This document shows positions 23,097 through 34,283 of a stretch of DNA of 64,000 nucleotides, piece by piece. The stretch comes from Epithemia pelagica (Eukaryota; Bacillariophyta; Bacillariophyceae; Surirellales; Surirellaceae): NCBI GenBank assembly GCA_946965045.2, contig OX337239.1, positions 2,937,268 to 3,001,267 of the forward strand, written 5' to 3'. A program made the translations under genes and the position numbers. Numbering within the stretch: the stretch's first letter is position 1; every line of letters starts with the position of its first letter. The notes under the pieces are model-generated. The model did not search any database and was not told where the DNA came from. It saw nothing but the letters and a program-made list of their open reading frames with translations.

Positions 23097-25144
23097 CTGT
23101 ATTCTTGATCTTCTTCGCTACTATAATCTTCTCCATTTTCCCTCTGATGTTCGGGGGATTGATTTTCTCTGTTATTTCCTTCATTCTGCTCGTCTGGGTA
23201 GTCAATTCTATCTCTGTCTTCTCTCTGTACAGAATCATCTTCCCCTTGTGATCTCCGACCTGGGTATTCTCTTTCTCTTTCTCTCAGTTCATTCCTTTGA
23301 TACTCTCTCTCTCCCTGTGTCCTCGAGGGATAGAATCCTGTTCTCTTCGCACTCTATACTCTTTACCCGCATGATCATACTCATCATCCCGAGTTCCAGT
23401 TTCCTGATTGTATCTATGTGGTGTTCTTCTTCTACTCCGATTTCTATGAGGATCAACAGACCATTCATCTTCATTTCTTCTCACGTCTCGTATTTCTCTC
23501 ACCCTTCTCGATCTAGTGAACTCTTCTTTTCCTTGGTATTCTCTACTACTTCCTCTTTCCATCCAATTCGTGTTTCTAGAGTCTTTGTCATGTCGTCCCG
23601 ATTCTCGAAATTCTCTTGGATATCCTCTATGTCTGTTGGTTGGATAATACATTGATCTTTCTCTACCTCCATCATTTGGATGATGTACTGACTGGTATGA
23701 CATGTGATTTTCTTGATATTCTGGTTTCCGCACCAACATATAACCTTCGGGTGGTGGTGAAAATTCAACAATTCGTTGTACACTTTGGGAATCGAGACTT
23801 TCCTTCATTGAATCGTGGTATCGATCTCCTTGACTAATATATGGATGAACTCTTCCTGGAGGACCCTGGAATTTTCGTCTTTGCCATTTCGGATGACCAC
23901 CACCAATACTCGACGAACCACGTGGAGAAGCAGAATTTCTTGACCGTGGAAAATTCCCTCGTGAAGATACAGAATTTGGTGAATGTTAACGAAATTCTTT
24001 GCTTGATGTTCTTGGAACGGGTGCACTTAGTGAACCTTGTTCTAGTGAAGACAGATGGTTCCTTGGAGGAACTGAATTCAATAATTGAGAATGCTTTGAG
24101 GGTTGTGACTGTGAGATAGGTGTTGTTTGTGTTGGTTCCCTTGTTGTCGTGCTCTCTCTGGTCGGTTCTCGAGGAGTTTGTTTTTCATTCCTTTCATCAT
24201 TCCTCTTGTTGTTGGGATCCTCTTGTAGTACCCTAGGTACATTCATTGAATTTGCGTTCATTGTTTCCTTGTCTTGCTCCTCTTGGGATTTTCCTTTCTC
24301 CTTTTGGGCTTCCTCTTTGCGTTGCCCTTCCCGGGTTTTTCCTTCCTCCTTTTGGGCTTTCTCTCTGCCTTGCTCATCTTTTTTCTGTTTCTTGGATTCT
24401 TTGCCTTGGTCGTTTTGAGAATGAGCTTGTTTCCTGATTCGTTCCTCGGTCGGGAAGTTTTCATCCAACTCGGTATTTTCCTCTACCGCTGGCTTGAGGT
24501 CCTCTTCCATTTGTTCATTATTCTCCTTGGCCGGTGGTTTTAGATCTTCTTCCATTGGTAAATCTTATCGTTCGGACTTGGATGACTTTGACTCCATGTG
24601 TTCTTGTTTACTCTCGGATTCATCGTCTTCCTTGCCTACTAATCCTGCCCGGTCATTTTGCATATCTTTATTTCCGGTCATGACTTTTTCGGTATTTGGG
24701 ACGTCGTTGTTTTCATCATTGTTTTCTTGGTCCAAATCCTGTGCTTCTATCAAGTTCTCTTTGAACGGGGCATCTTCGTAACCAGAAAACAAAATTACTG
24801 CCTTCTGTTTTTTTCCTGATATAGATGCTTCACATACAGGACATTTTGAATTATCTAGACCGAAGCAGCCCGAACACTCCAACAAATCTTGTGGACCATG
24901 TGACCACATTCTAAAAAATACATTTCTTCAGGATTTTCCACGTCATTGTGACAAATTGGACACGCTTGGCTATCTTGCAACTCTTTGATAGTCTTACGAA
25001 CCAATTGATAGGCAGAATTTTCCTCCAATAAGCTCTGTGTATACTCTTCCTTAGGAACATACTTGCTGTAACCACTGTGTCTGTATTTTGTTCCTTCGCC
25101 TCATATTTTTGATGCGACTTTCTTTCCATTATTTTTAGTGGCAT
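23097..25144 (-). pseudogene. RING-finger protein with Glu/Lys- and Arg-rich disordered tail
   Basis: ATG 25144. After about 20 codons the frame shifts to the one that carries CPICHNDVENPEEMYFLECG, then HMVHKIC, and after a further one-base shift LECSGC with KCPVCEAS. Together these form a C3HC4-type RING finger, the usual core of E3 ubiquitin ligases. A Glu/Asp/Asn-rich tail follows, cut by TAA at 24565-24567. A Lys/Glu/Gln-rich tail follows in the same frame, cut by TAA at 23986-23988. Then an Arg/Ser/Tyr-rich region leads to TGA at 23284 and a last Arg/Glu/Asp segment that ends at a splice donor at 23096/23097. Each stop has the same frame open on both sides, except the last. Confidence 0.5.
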
Positions 25145-25170
25145 CCTCTGTGACTAAAGCTTCTTAAATA

Positions 25171-26926
25171 TCATGTGAAATTTCCGTCAATGATTAAAGG
25201 GTGTAAACTGGAAGTTGACTTTGCATGCAGAATACTATCTCGAATGAGAAAGTTGAGCGCAATACGACAGTCTTCGCAGTTAGTGGGGAGATCCACCAGA
25301 GATAGTTTCCCATGTGACCATTTTGCGTCCTTGGTTATTGTATCATACAATCTTGTAAACACAACCGAAAGAACGATTTTTGATGGAACATATGATTCTC
25401 TTGTGAGGTACATTCTGCTGCGTTGATCGAGATTCACATACCAATCTGAAATCTCTATACCAAACTCTTTTTTTCCTGGAGACCTGGAAGAATCTGATCT
25501 TTCCTGAGATGTTGTTGATTTGGGACTCTTCAAATCAGGAGGTGCTTTATTTGATTGGATATTCAAAACACCTAGTCGAGGGAGAATCCACTGAATACCG
25601 TAGATCCATTTGTCGATGGATCCATTTTCAGACGGGTCAGATAGTGTCCCTTTTTTTCCTCCGGAGATAGAAGGAGGAGACAATGATGATGAAATATTTC
25701 AAACTCCGAAGCTTGATCAGTTGGACATCTTTCTCCCTCTTCCTTGAAAGAAAGTAGAAACAACATCGATGTAGGTGTTGGTGTTTGTTTCTTGAACATG
25801 TGTAGCAAGTCTCGATGATAGTCCTCATATGCTAACAGCATATCTTCATCGCTTGGACAAAGATTGCAACTTAGGAAAACCAGGTGATTCCTTCATCGAC
25901 CCTCTGACTGAGAGATGTCTTGATGGTATTGATGCTGATACAAGGTCATAAAAGACTTCATTATGAAATGGTCTATATCACATCCGATCATACAACAGTG
26001 TCTTTTGCGACAAGACTTGTGAGGGATGAAGACGTTTGTTCCCATATATTCAGCATCCATGTTTTTATTGTACACTCCACACGTGTGACAGACAAATATT
26101 GCTCTGTCACAAACTTCATCTGGCTCCCACGCATGAGCAATAGCCAAACGGGTCATAAAGTCCATGTTTCTGCTCAATTGCAGGTCTCTCTTTTTCCGGC
26201 GTTCTACTGCTTGTGCATACCGGGTGTCATTCTTTTCCTTTCCTTTCACGAACTTCTTCTTTTTTGTTTCTGATTATCTGTATCCGCAAAAAACTTCGTT
26301 TGAGAGGTTTTTCCAGTTTCCACTTGTTTAGGTCCAGTGCCTGCTGGAGTGTTTTTCGCCATGGTTTTTCTCTGCGGTGCTCTCTTGGCAGTCGTTGCAG
26401 TTTTCCTGTTCTCTCTTTGTGGAACGATAGTCTTCGTTGTATGTTGCGGTTGATGTGAGTGTGGTTGTTTCAATTTTTTTGGACTTATGTTCTTGGGTTC
26501 CTGAACTTTCTTCTCATTCTCATGTGTCAAAACTTGTCTCTTCTTCCCTAGGTCGTCTAGTCCTTCATTCGGTTTACCATTCTTGATTGTTGTGACTTTT
26601 CCATCGTCTTGTGTGGGAATCTGTGCTTCTTTTTCTTGACTATCACCTGTCTTGGTGTGTTCTTATCCAATTCCCAGAGGTCCCCGATGTTCGGATTCTT
26701 GAGCACAGTCATTCTCGAGACTTGTTTTCTTCTCTTGACCAGAAACATTTTTGTTATCCTTCACTGGTACACCCACCGTGGCATTCTTTTTTTGTACAGG
26801 GAGTTCCCTACTGCTTCGTTTCTTCTCTTCTTTGGAGTTCGAGTCTTTTGTCTGCCCCTTGTTGTTGGCCGTAATTTGCTTTTGCTTGCGGACTGACTCT
26901 TTTGTTTTCCCTTTCTCATTGCCCAT
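25171..26926 (-). pseudogene. Unknown Lys-rich protein with Cys motif, broken
   Basis: ATG 26926. The first 300 codons are Lys/Gln/Thr-rich and disordered, with frame changes near 26660 and 26250. Then comes a folded-looking part with FVCHTCGVYNKNM and a Cys/His cluster (CRKRHCCMIGC) at 25990-26110, and after a further shift a segment with ISDWYVNLDQRSRMYL and CEDCRIALNFL, ending at 25171. FVCHTCGVYNK is close to FQCRECATYNK in the neighbouring gene at 27092-28861, so the two may share a domain. No family recognised. It ends 27 bp before the RING protein start. Confidence 0.4.
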
Positions 26927-27091
26927 GGTGGTTTTCTTTTGCTTATGAATATGAACTTCTATCGCAACATGGGTTTTTTATCCTTTTCACAGTCAACAGG
27001 TTCTTCTGTCATTCAACTTGCGTCATCCTCCGTATGTTTGACAGTTATCTCGCGAGGGATTGTTAGTTCCATATCAGGGGGCGGAACCAAT

Positions 27092-28861
27092 TTATTTTTT
27101 AATTTTAGATGAATCCTTTTTGTCGAGTTGGACACTTTCATCAAGGATATTGGTCACGGCCTTTCTCTGAACACAAGTAAGTGTTGACTCAGAATACAAA
27201 GCTTTCTTGCCATATTTTTGGAATTTCCGCAAGCAATCCTGAAACATTGTTTTCGTGTTTGAACTTGCTTTGGTTGGTGCTGGGTATGAAAGCAGAAACT
27301 CACCAATAGCACATGCTCTCACAATCGATGGAAAGACACCGTCGGATTTACCTTGAAATGATCTGTCGAACATCATGTTCCAGTTGTCGTTTCCACCTTG
27401 GCATTTTTGCCCGACACTCGGTAAATCTGAACATGACATAGAAACAAGGCCAAGGTACCACAGAGTGTACTGTATTGCAAGAGTCCAATATGAATCTTCT
27501 GTTCGCGAGACAGTGTCATATAATGTTATAAGTTCTTGTTGTAAATCAATCCAAAGGAACGCGACATGTGGACTTCACGAGCCAAGAAGAACCAAGATTT
27601 TCTCAGTTTTGTCCGTCTTCCATGATCGTTGGTCGAGTATCTCTCTCGGTGGTCTGCTAAGATCTGGTTTCAAGACGTAAAAAAGACACACTCTTCCATT
27701 GTGATAATTGTGGCAACACAATGTTAGAAAGCTGTCAAGAAGAGAAAATGGCTGATCCATTCCATCTCTTAGTCCAGTCATCCAATGCTGCATGATCTTT
27801 TTCCATGAATTTGTATCAGCCTCCGCAAAAGACAAGAATGAAATATATTTATGTGGAGCCTTGACACTCAATGTCTTGTTATATGTTGCACATTCACGGC
27901 ATTGGAACAAGGGGTATGCCAGACCAGACAACTCCGATTTGGCAACCTTACACAAAGGTTTGGTATGAACACAAAAGTCACTGAAATTTCGCCCAACCCG
28001 TGGCAGAACCGACAATAACCGTTGATCTTGTTTTTGAGGTTTTGGTATAAGCTGAACATCAAATCCAGGAGGTTGCGGATCGCAATCAACAATTTTCTGA
28101 AGCGTTACTTCGGGGTCCTCTTTGACAACAATAGCAAGAGCATTACCTGGAACGCTGTCATCTTCCAGTGACTCCGAGGGAAGAAGCCGTTTATTCGATT
28201 TGTCTTCTTTACGCACTATGCCACCTACACCATGTGGTGGCTCAGAGGGAAGAAGCCGTTTTGTCGATTTGTCTTCTGTTTGCAACATGCCACATACACC
28301 ATGTGGTTGCTCAGAGGGAAGAAGCTGTTTTGTTGATTTATCTTCTTTACCCACCATACCACCTACACCATGTCCCTCCGGCAGTAGTTTTCTTTTTTTC
28401 TGGACAGGTTCACTGTAATATCCCAGAGCAGAACGCTTGATAGACAATTTTTTCTTCTCCGGTGTGACATCGCCGAGCATTTGTCGACAATCGGAACTCG
28501 GAAAATATTTGGAAGATTTTCTGTTCTTCCTTGACCGAGCCCCCCTTCTTTCTTGTATTTCCTTCTCTTGTGAAAGTCTATTTAGGAACACAGAATATTG
28601 GGTGTATATATGTATCATCTGATCGAAAGATCGATTGTGATACCCGGGAAAAGATGGTTGGAACTGTGCATCTTTAAACCACCCTCCAGGTAATGCATAA
28701 ACCAAACTTTTGCACATCCCTTCTTCACTTATGGTAAGTCCGTCTGGATGAAGACATATAAAGACCTTGGTCATATGCTTCAGAGTCCAAATAATACTTT
28801 GGACGTCAACATCCAAAGTCTTCCGATACCTCATATTCCTTCGAAGTAGATGTTGCCTCAA
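27092..28861 (-). pseudogene. Unknown protein with internal repeats, one in-frame stop
   Basis: The frame is open from about 28861 to TGA 27575-27577 and continues open in the same frame to 27092, so a single stop divides about 590 residues. N-terminal part: folded, with TISEEGMCKSLVYALPGGW. Middle: three imperfect repeats of about 23 residues around HGVGGMV.KEDKSTK.LLPSE (28150-28390). C-terminal part: CVHTKPLC, FQCRECATYNK, and after the stop PHVAFLWIDLQQELITLYDT, then CSDLPSVGQKC. The W-x-D-L...LYDT segment is faintly like Ulp1-type cysteine proteases, but I see no catalytic Cys in place, so I do not call it one. The upstream boundary is uncertain because the frame changes just before 28861. 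Confidence 0.45.
28155..28390 (-). repeat. Three imperfect coding repeats of about 69 bp
   Basis: Repeat marker on the plus strand: CAGAGGGAAGAAGC(C/T)GTTTT followed by a shared GATTT...TCTTCTTT..ACC segment and CACCATGTGG. They encode the Lys/Gly-rich repeats of the protein at 27092-28861. Confidence 0.8.
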
Positions 28862-28944
28862 GCCCTCTGTAAAGCACGTGCCTTATCGTCACTTTCCTGA
28901 ATCAGGCCATGCGACCAGACAAATTTTTTTGTGACTAAATCTTA

Positions 28945-29482
28945 TTCATTCGGCGGACCACCAGAGGCCGTGAAACACCGCGTCCACATATCCAAGGCAT
29001 TAGTGAACAAAGTCTTCCTGAATAAATCAATTGCCACAATCTCTCTCTCTTCCATTGTCCCGTGTCTTTGAGACCCCACTTCCGATTTTATCTTGGGTGT
29101 AGATACGGCAATATGAGACAAGATAATGGATGATTGGCAATTCCAGCCTACAAGTTTCTGGGATTCCTTGTGGACCAAAGATAGGAAGAGATTCTACTTC
29201 ATGCCGATACCATGCATCCCGGTACACGGTTTCGTATCTGTCCAAGGCCATTTCGAATGTCAGTGGTGATCGTAGGAAGTCATCTAATTCTCAGGATAAT
29301 TCCTGGTTCAACCGACTGGGATCTGGCACAGAAAGATTGCCGAGTGTAGAATCTGTCGAGGACACTTCTGCATCTTCTTGCATCTGTTCCTCAATTGGCT
29401 TGCCATCGTCTTCTTTCTTGCCCTCATTATCTTCCCCTTTTGGCATCATCTTGCCTTTTTCCTCTTCTGTTGAAGCAAACAA
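28945..29482 (-). pseudogene. Unknown acidic/Trp-Tyr-rich protein, broken
   Basis: ATG 29482. The first 60 codons are Glu/Lys/Asp-rich. TGA at 29291-29293 interrupts the frame, which then continues open in phase through a folded-looking segment (MALDRYETVYRDAWYRHEVE, later IIHYLVSYCRIY) to about 29050. At a GAGAGAGAGA run the frame shifts to a segment with IDLFRKTLFTNALDMW and CFTASGGPPNE, ending at 28945. No domain recognised. It is the first of five consecutive minus-strand coding segments down to 21492, which may once have been one or two large genes. Confidence 0.4.
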
Positions 29483-29577
29483 AATATGAACCAGGCAACA
29501 CTTCTACTCCAATGGAGATTTTGCAAGAAGTCACTACCGGAACTCTTGTTACAGCTAAGCTCTTTTTCTCTCTTCAA

Positions 29578-29940
29578 CAATCCACCAAATAGATTCAACA
29601 CAACCACCAAAGGAAAAATAAATCCAGTACCACTCCTCAATAGATTCAGCATAACCACCGAAGCAAAATTCCAATCCACTCTTCTATAGATTTCAACACA
29701 ACCACCGAACGAAATAATCCAATCCATTACCACTCTTCTCTTCTATAGACTCAGTACAACCACCGAAGGAAAAAATCCAATCCACTCTTCAATAGAAACC
29801 GAAGGAAAAATCCAATCCAGTACTAATGAGATCCTCTTCTTCTCTCTTCTCTCCTCTCTTCAACACTTTGACAATCAACCGAATAGATTCAACACAATCA
29901 CCGAAGGGACAATCCAATCCAATACTCTTCTCTCTTGAAC
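29578..29940. repeat. Degenerate minisatellite, unit about 50-65 bp
   Basis: Six or so diverged copies of a unit with ACACAACCACCGAAGGA and AAATCCAATCCA. It fills the space between the unknown gene block and the inverted repeat at 30004. Weak open frames on both strands derive from it. Confidence 0.75.
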
Positions 29941-30003
29941 AAGCTCAGTAAATGAAGAAAGCAACCTGATCGTTATAGACCGTCAACAAAGCAAAGCAAT
30001 GAA

Positions 30004-30241
30004 GCAGCGTTCTTCTTGTGCTGGTGCTGCTGCTGTTGGGTTTGGAGTGAAACTTTTTGCCGCTGTTGGTGGGACTTTGATGAGAACAACATGTGAGTAT
30101 TATGGAGTGATAGGTATTTGATTGAGTACACTTGGAGAAACATTGTAAATGCATCACGCCTAAGCGCTTCAATACTCTACTTGACAAATGGTGCAGGGTC
30201 TTTGGTCTGACATGTGTCGGGTGTGCAATCGTGTAGAATGG
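30004..30241 (+). repeat. Inverted repeat, left arm
   Basis: About 240 bp, near-identical to the reverse complement of 36876-37119; by eye roughly 95 percent, with a few small indels. It shares blocks such as GGTTTGGAGTGAAACTTTTT and GCATCACGCCTAAGCGCTTC. Confidence 0.9.
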
Positions 30242-30889
30242 ATTGGTCGCTTAAATGGCGTGTTAGTCGCGGGTCGTGAGCATACTAGTCATTGTTGAGA
30301 TGATAAGATTCAGGAATGTGCATTCAGAGAAATCTTATTAGCGACTTTTTGCTTTTCAGTGTCTTAAAATGTAGTTAAATGTGCGTTTTGGTCCATTTTA
30401 GTGGTTGGGAGGTGCATTTGAGTGCATAAAATTCGCTCCCCCTGTGCATTTGGGGGCTCATTTTATGAAAAAGGGGAGTTTTCCCCCCTTAGATGTCGTC
30501 GTCTGAAAAAGAGCGAAGTCATTGGTGCGACCGACCGGATCGGAGGACGGAATCTCACTTGGCAGTTTTTTTGGCTGCCATTTCGTGACTGAAAAACACA
30601 GTCGGGAATGTTTTTAAATCGATGTAAGACATGTCTTTATTTGTTTTTGTTAAGTGTTTTATTGTTAAAGACATGGTCTCACCCAATCATATTGCTGCCT
30701 TAGCAAACTAACACCCCCCTTCTGTACTCCTACAGATTACTGCTCCCTATTCCATCGAAAGCTAGGAATGCAAATTGCAAAGGTAGTCTATGATCTACTA
30801 GGCACTCCTAATGGTTATTGAAATCGGTAGTGTCTGTCCGTCAATCATCAATAGCTTGAACGTTAGGAGTAGCTTGGAGCAATACGATT
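30242..30889. other. Non-coding stretch with G-rich motifs
   Basis: It contains TGCATAAAAT and TGCATTTGGGGG near 30430-30460 and AT-rich sequence. No gene seen. Confidence 0.35.
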
Positions 30890-32190
30890 AGAAGTACTTG
30901 GAGACTGTATGCGCGAGAAGCGAGTCAGGAATGCGAATGCGCCAGAGGGCATTTACCGATTGTCGATAACAGACAAGGTTGTATTGTGGGTTTTCCGTAG
31001 GAAAGGGTTGCAAATGATAATAGTCAGGTTTGGATTGGACCAACGCCATTAAGGCGGCATCGTTTTGTTGATGCTGAAATATCGTAGCATAGTCAACCGG
31101 TAGAGGTTGGTTGGCCGTAATGGCGGGATGATTAAGATACACATCGATCAACTCTTCGTCCATAAAAATAGGGGACTCATGAGAATCCGCGTCACGAGAA
31201 GACCAATGCCATTAAGGCGGCATCGTTTTGTTGATGCTGAAATATCGTAGCATAGTCAACCGGTAGAGGTTGGTTGGCCGTAATGGCGGGATGATTAAGA
31301 TACACATCGATCAACTCTTCGTCCATAAAAATAGGGGATTCATGAGAATCCGCGTCACGAGAGGACCAACGCCATTAAGGCGGCATCGTTTTGTTGATGC
31401 TGAAATATCGTAGCATAGTCAACCGGTAGTGGTTGGTTGGCCGTAATGGCGGGATGATTAAGATACACATCGATCAACTCTTCGTCCATAAAAATAGGGG
31501 ATTCATGAGAATCCGCGTCACGAGACGCTAAGCGGGGGTCATCATAAGGCGCACGAGGAACCTGGAACACGGAGTGTTTGCCGCTATGATCGAAAAGGGA
31601 TCGTGGTCCAGACGAGGGACCGTGGGAAGGGACCTTGGAAGGGACACTCTTCTCCTCCTCTTCTGAAAGAGGGAGACGCGATAACGCGTCGGCGATGACG
31701 TTATCCTGGCCAGGAATATAATGAAAGATGGGATTGTATTCTTCGAGAAAGAGACGCGAACGAAGGACTCGTTGAGAGTTGAGAGTGGCATAGGTGGAGC
31801 GGAACTCTTTGAGGGTTTCGACAATGGAGAGTAACTCCTTTTCCATAGTGGTGTAATTCCGCTGAGCGGGGTTGAGCTTGCGTGAGAAATACGCGACAGG
31901 GATGTTTCCTGCATGATAACAGCGCCGAGCTGATAGTCAGACGCGTCCACATAGACGTGGAAAGGAATGTTGTGATCGGGATAGCGGATGAACGCATCAT
32001 GCGCAAGCATGGCTTTGACGTTTTCAAAGGCTTTCTGACATTGCGGGAACCATTCAAAGGTCTTCTTGCCGGTCAAGGCTGTTAGCGGAGCTAAGTGATG
32101 GGATCGCTGAGGATACATGTGACGATAGAAATTAACCATGCCAATGAAGGAATGTAGTTCTTTCATGGTGCGAGGAGGCTCAGAAAAAGT
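30890..32190 (-). mobile_element. Truncated Ty3/gypsy retrotransposon (RT end, RNase H, integrase start)
   Basis: The minus strand encodes the end of reverse transcriptase (LHSFIGMVNFYRHMYPQ), RNase H ([16 protein letters not shown]) and the region after it ([16 protein letters not shown]), then the segment before integrase, ending LWRIRIPDSLLAHTVSKYF. These are Ty3/gypsy hallmarks. A frame shift lies near 31900, between RNase H blocks. Both ends are cut: upstream sequence stops at about 32190 and the integrase catalytic core is missing. There are no LTRs. A 163-bp segment within it is tripled. It cannot move by itself. Confidence 0.85.
31041..31529. repeat. 163-bp tandem triplication inside the gypsy fragment
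   Basis: The marker AAGGCGGCATCGTTTTG starts at 31051, 31214 and 31377. The three units differ at only a few bases and duplicate the segment between RNase H and integrase. Confidence 0.92.
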
Positions 32191-32304
32191 AACGATGGCA
32201 GTATGTTCAAATATAAAATACCAAATGACTCACACAAAAAGTGCTAAAATGTAAGCTGATCTGTTCTGTACGCCGTTTACTTTCTGCCTTTTTGTGCATG
32301 TTCA

Positions 32305-32420
32305 ATCCGGAACAAATTATTGTACATTCTTGCTTTTCTCTCATAGACCCGAACGAATTATCGTAGATTCTTGAGTTTCCCTCACATCAGAATTATCGTA
32401 AATTCTTTATTTTCACTCAC
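32305..32420. repeat. AATTATCGTAGATTCTTG motif cluster, copy 1
   Basis: Two to three direct copies of the motif family, each followed by a pyrimidine stretch with CTCACATC. Further copies lie at 32655-32690 (inverted), 33568-33680, 33873-33950 and 35285-35375 (inverted). Confidence 0.75.
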
Positions 32421-32816
32421 ATAAGTTTTCGGCGTCCTACTTTCTCACATCAAAATTGTTGTAGATTCTACCTACGCCGAGAAAACCATAGCTTCAACCA
32501 AATACAGACAGTCCCAAATGAGTGAGGTAGGGTCTAGCTAGTACAGGGTTTCCTACTTAGAAACACTATAATACAATACAGTACATGTGACGTCGAATTC
32601 GTGAATTGGATCCGGATCAGCGACCGACTTTGGTCGCTCCGTAGTCCGTAGTGTATGTGAGAGAAAAGCAAGAATCTACGATAATTTAGTCGAGGCGGAT
32701 CGTTGCCGACCCGGAGGTAGAAGAAGATTCCTAACCGGAAGGGAGTAATGAGGGGAGTAGGGACAGGAAGCACAGGATGAAGTTGACGTCGAAGTGTGGA
32801 GGAAAAAATTGTCGCT

Positions 32817-33347
32817 ATGGACGATTGCACTGAAGGAAGGAAAGGCGTGGGTGAGGTGTTGCGCAACATGGGGTCTGAGGGGAAAATGGTGGATCCTTTT
32901 CGTGTGACGATGAGTAACTCTCCTGCACCCCTCGAAATCGAAAGACTGGAAAGAATTGCTGAAGCTATAATGCGAAGGTTGCCGGAAAGAGGGGAGGAAC
33001 ACGATGGAGGACGACGGATTGAAAATGGGGTAGTTGAAATAGGAGAGGACGAAAAGGACGAGGAAGATAGTACAAAAGTGTTTGTGATTCCACCCGATGA
33101 GAGTTCAGCATCATTGACGGAGAAGTATGACTTGAAAAGTGGACTGGACAGTGGTCTATCGCCGAATCGTGCAGAAGATTGGACGTGGCATGTGCAACGA
33201 CGTGAAAAGTTGCACATTCCAAACCCGAACAAGATTGATTTCGATGCTTTGAACGGTTGGAAGCAAGAAGAGGAAAAGAACAACAATAAACGGCCACAAG
33301 AAGAGGACAAGAAGCGACCCAGGAAGCGTCACGACCGATCTTCTTAA
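32817..33347 (+). CDS. Unknown charged protein
   Basis: 176 residues from ATG 32817. Strongly charged: an Arg/Glu helix (LEIERLERIAEAIMRRLPER), an acidic segment, a WTWHVQRREKLHIPNP motif and a Lys/Arg-rich C-terminus that could be a nuclear signal. Not recognised. It is flanked by copies of the AATTATCGTAGATTCTTG motif in opposite orientations (32655-32690 and 33568-33600), so it may belong to a mobile unit. The antisense frame at 32534-33310 is Ser-rich and looks like a shadow. Confidence 0.45.
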   Translation: MDDCTEGRKGVGEVLRNMGSEGKMVDPFRVTMSNSPAPLEIERLERIAEAIMRRLPERGEEHDGGRRIENGVVEIGEDEKDEEDSTKVFVIPPDESSASLTEKYDLKSGLDSGLSPNRAEDWTWHVQRREKLHIPNPNKIDFDALNGWKQEEEKNNNKRPQEEDKKRPRKRHDRSS

Positions 33348-33567
33348 CTGGACAGATTCATGGAATGTTTACAATCGTAGCATGCACAGGATATATTAGT
33401 TGGAATGTTTTATGCGATCACCAGTACTTATATTTGTTTTGGTAACATTTCCAACGTACAGTTGTTCACTAAACCTATTTTGCTACCCACAACAGCGCAA
33501 TATGCATTACATGATTTGGGGTCGGATCAGGGACCTTCTTCCGATCGTTATTATCCCTGACCCTAAC

Positions 33568-33950
33568 TACTAGGAATTATCGTAGATTCTTGCTTTTCTC
33601 TCAGATCCTATGTTCAGCCCCGAACGAATTATCGTAGATTCTTGAGTTTCCCTCACATCAGAATTAGCGTAAATTCACTACCGTAAAAGTCGGTAATGAC
33701 CAAAACAGCGACGACACTGACCTGTCGGTCGCCGAGTCCGTTCCGATTACTGACAACAACACACCAGTCCCGGATACTGAAACCAAGGAGGGTTCCATTC
33801 TGGAACACGATCAAGACTAAGCGCAAGATCAATGTCCTCTATGATCAGTCTGAATCTTCCTTTTCCTTCACGGTCTCGAACGAATTATCGTAGATTCTTG
33901 AGTTTCCCTCACATCAAAATTATCGTAGATTCTTTCTTTTCCCTCACATC
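33568..33950. repeat. AATTATCGTAGATTCTTG motif clusters 2 and 3
   Basis: Direct copies at about 33568-33680 and 33873-33950. Between them a short open frame (33691-33820) is Asp/Thr/Val-rich and may be a relic of coding sequence; I could not identify it. Confidence 0.7.
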
Positions 33951-34283
33951 AGTTTTTCTTCCAAGCTAGTACTCACGGGAGAAGACTAAAGTACTAGGAA
34001 TAGCTATCTAGGTTATCAGATGAGTACAATCTTCCGTCTGACCGTCTCATCATCCCATGTAATTCATTCACCATAGACCATCCATTCAAATCTTTTCAAT
34101 TTCACCGAATCTCGTGTCAGAACAAACACGCTGGTTTCAGAGACACGTTCCGGATAGGGTTTCACCTTCAAGTTGTGGATTTTTTGTTATTACGGATTCA
34201 CAATCTTAATTCAAGGCAGAAACGACAACATTAGCACGAAAGGAAACAACCGAGAACACAGACTAGGTGCACGTAATCGAAAG

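Noticed and set aside
27092-27700. Ulp1-type cysteine protease
   Set aside because: Only a faint W-x-D-L...YD resemblance; no catalytic His/Asp/Cys arrangement could be placed.
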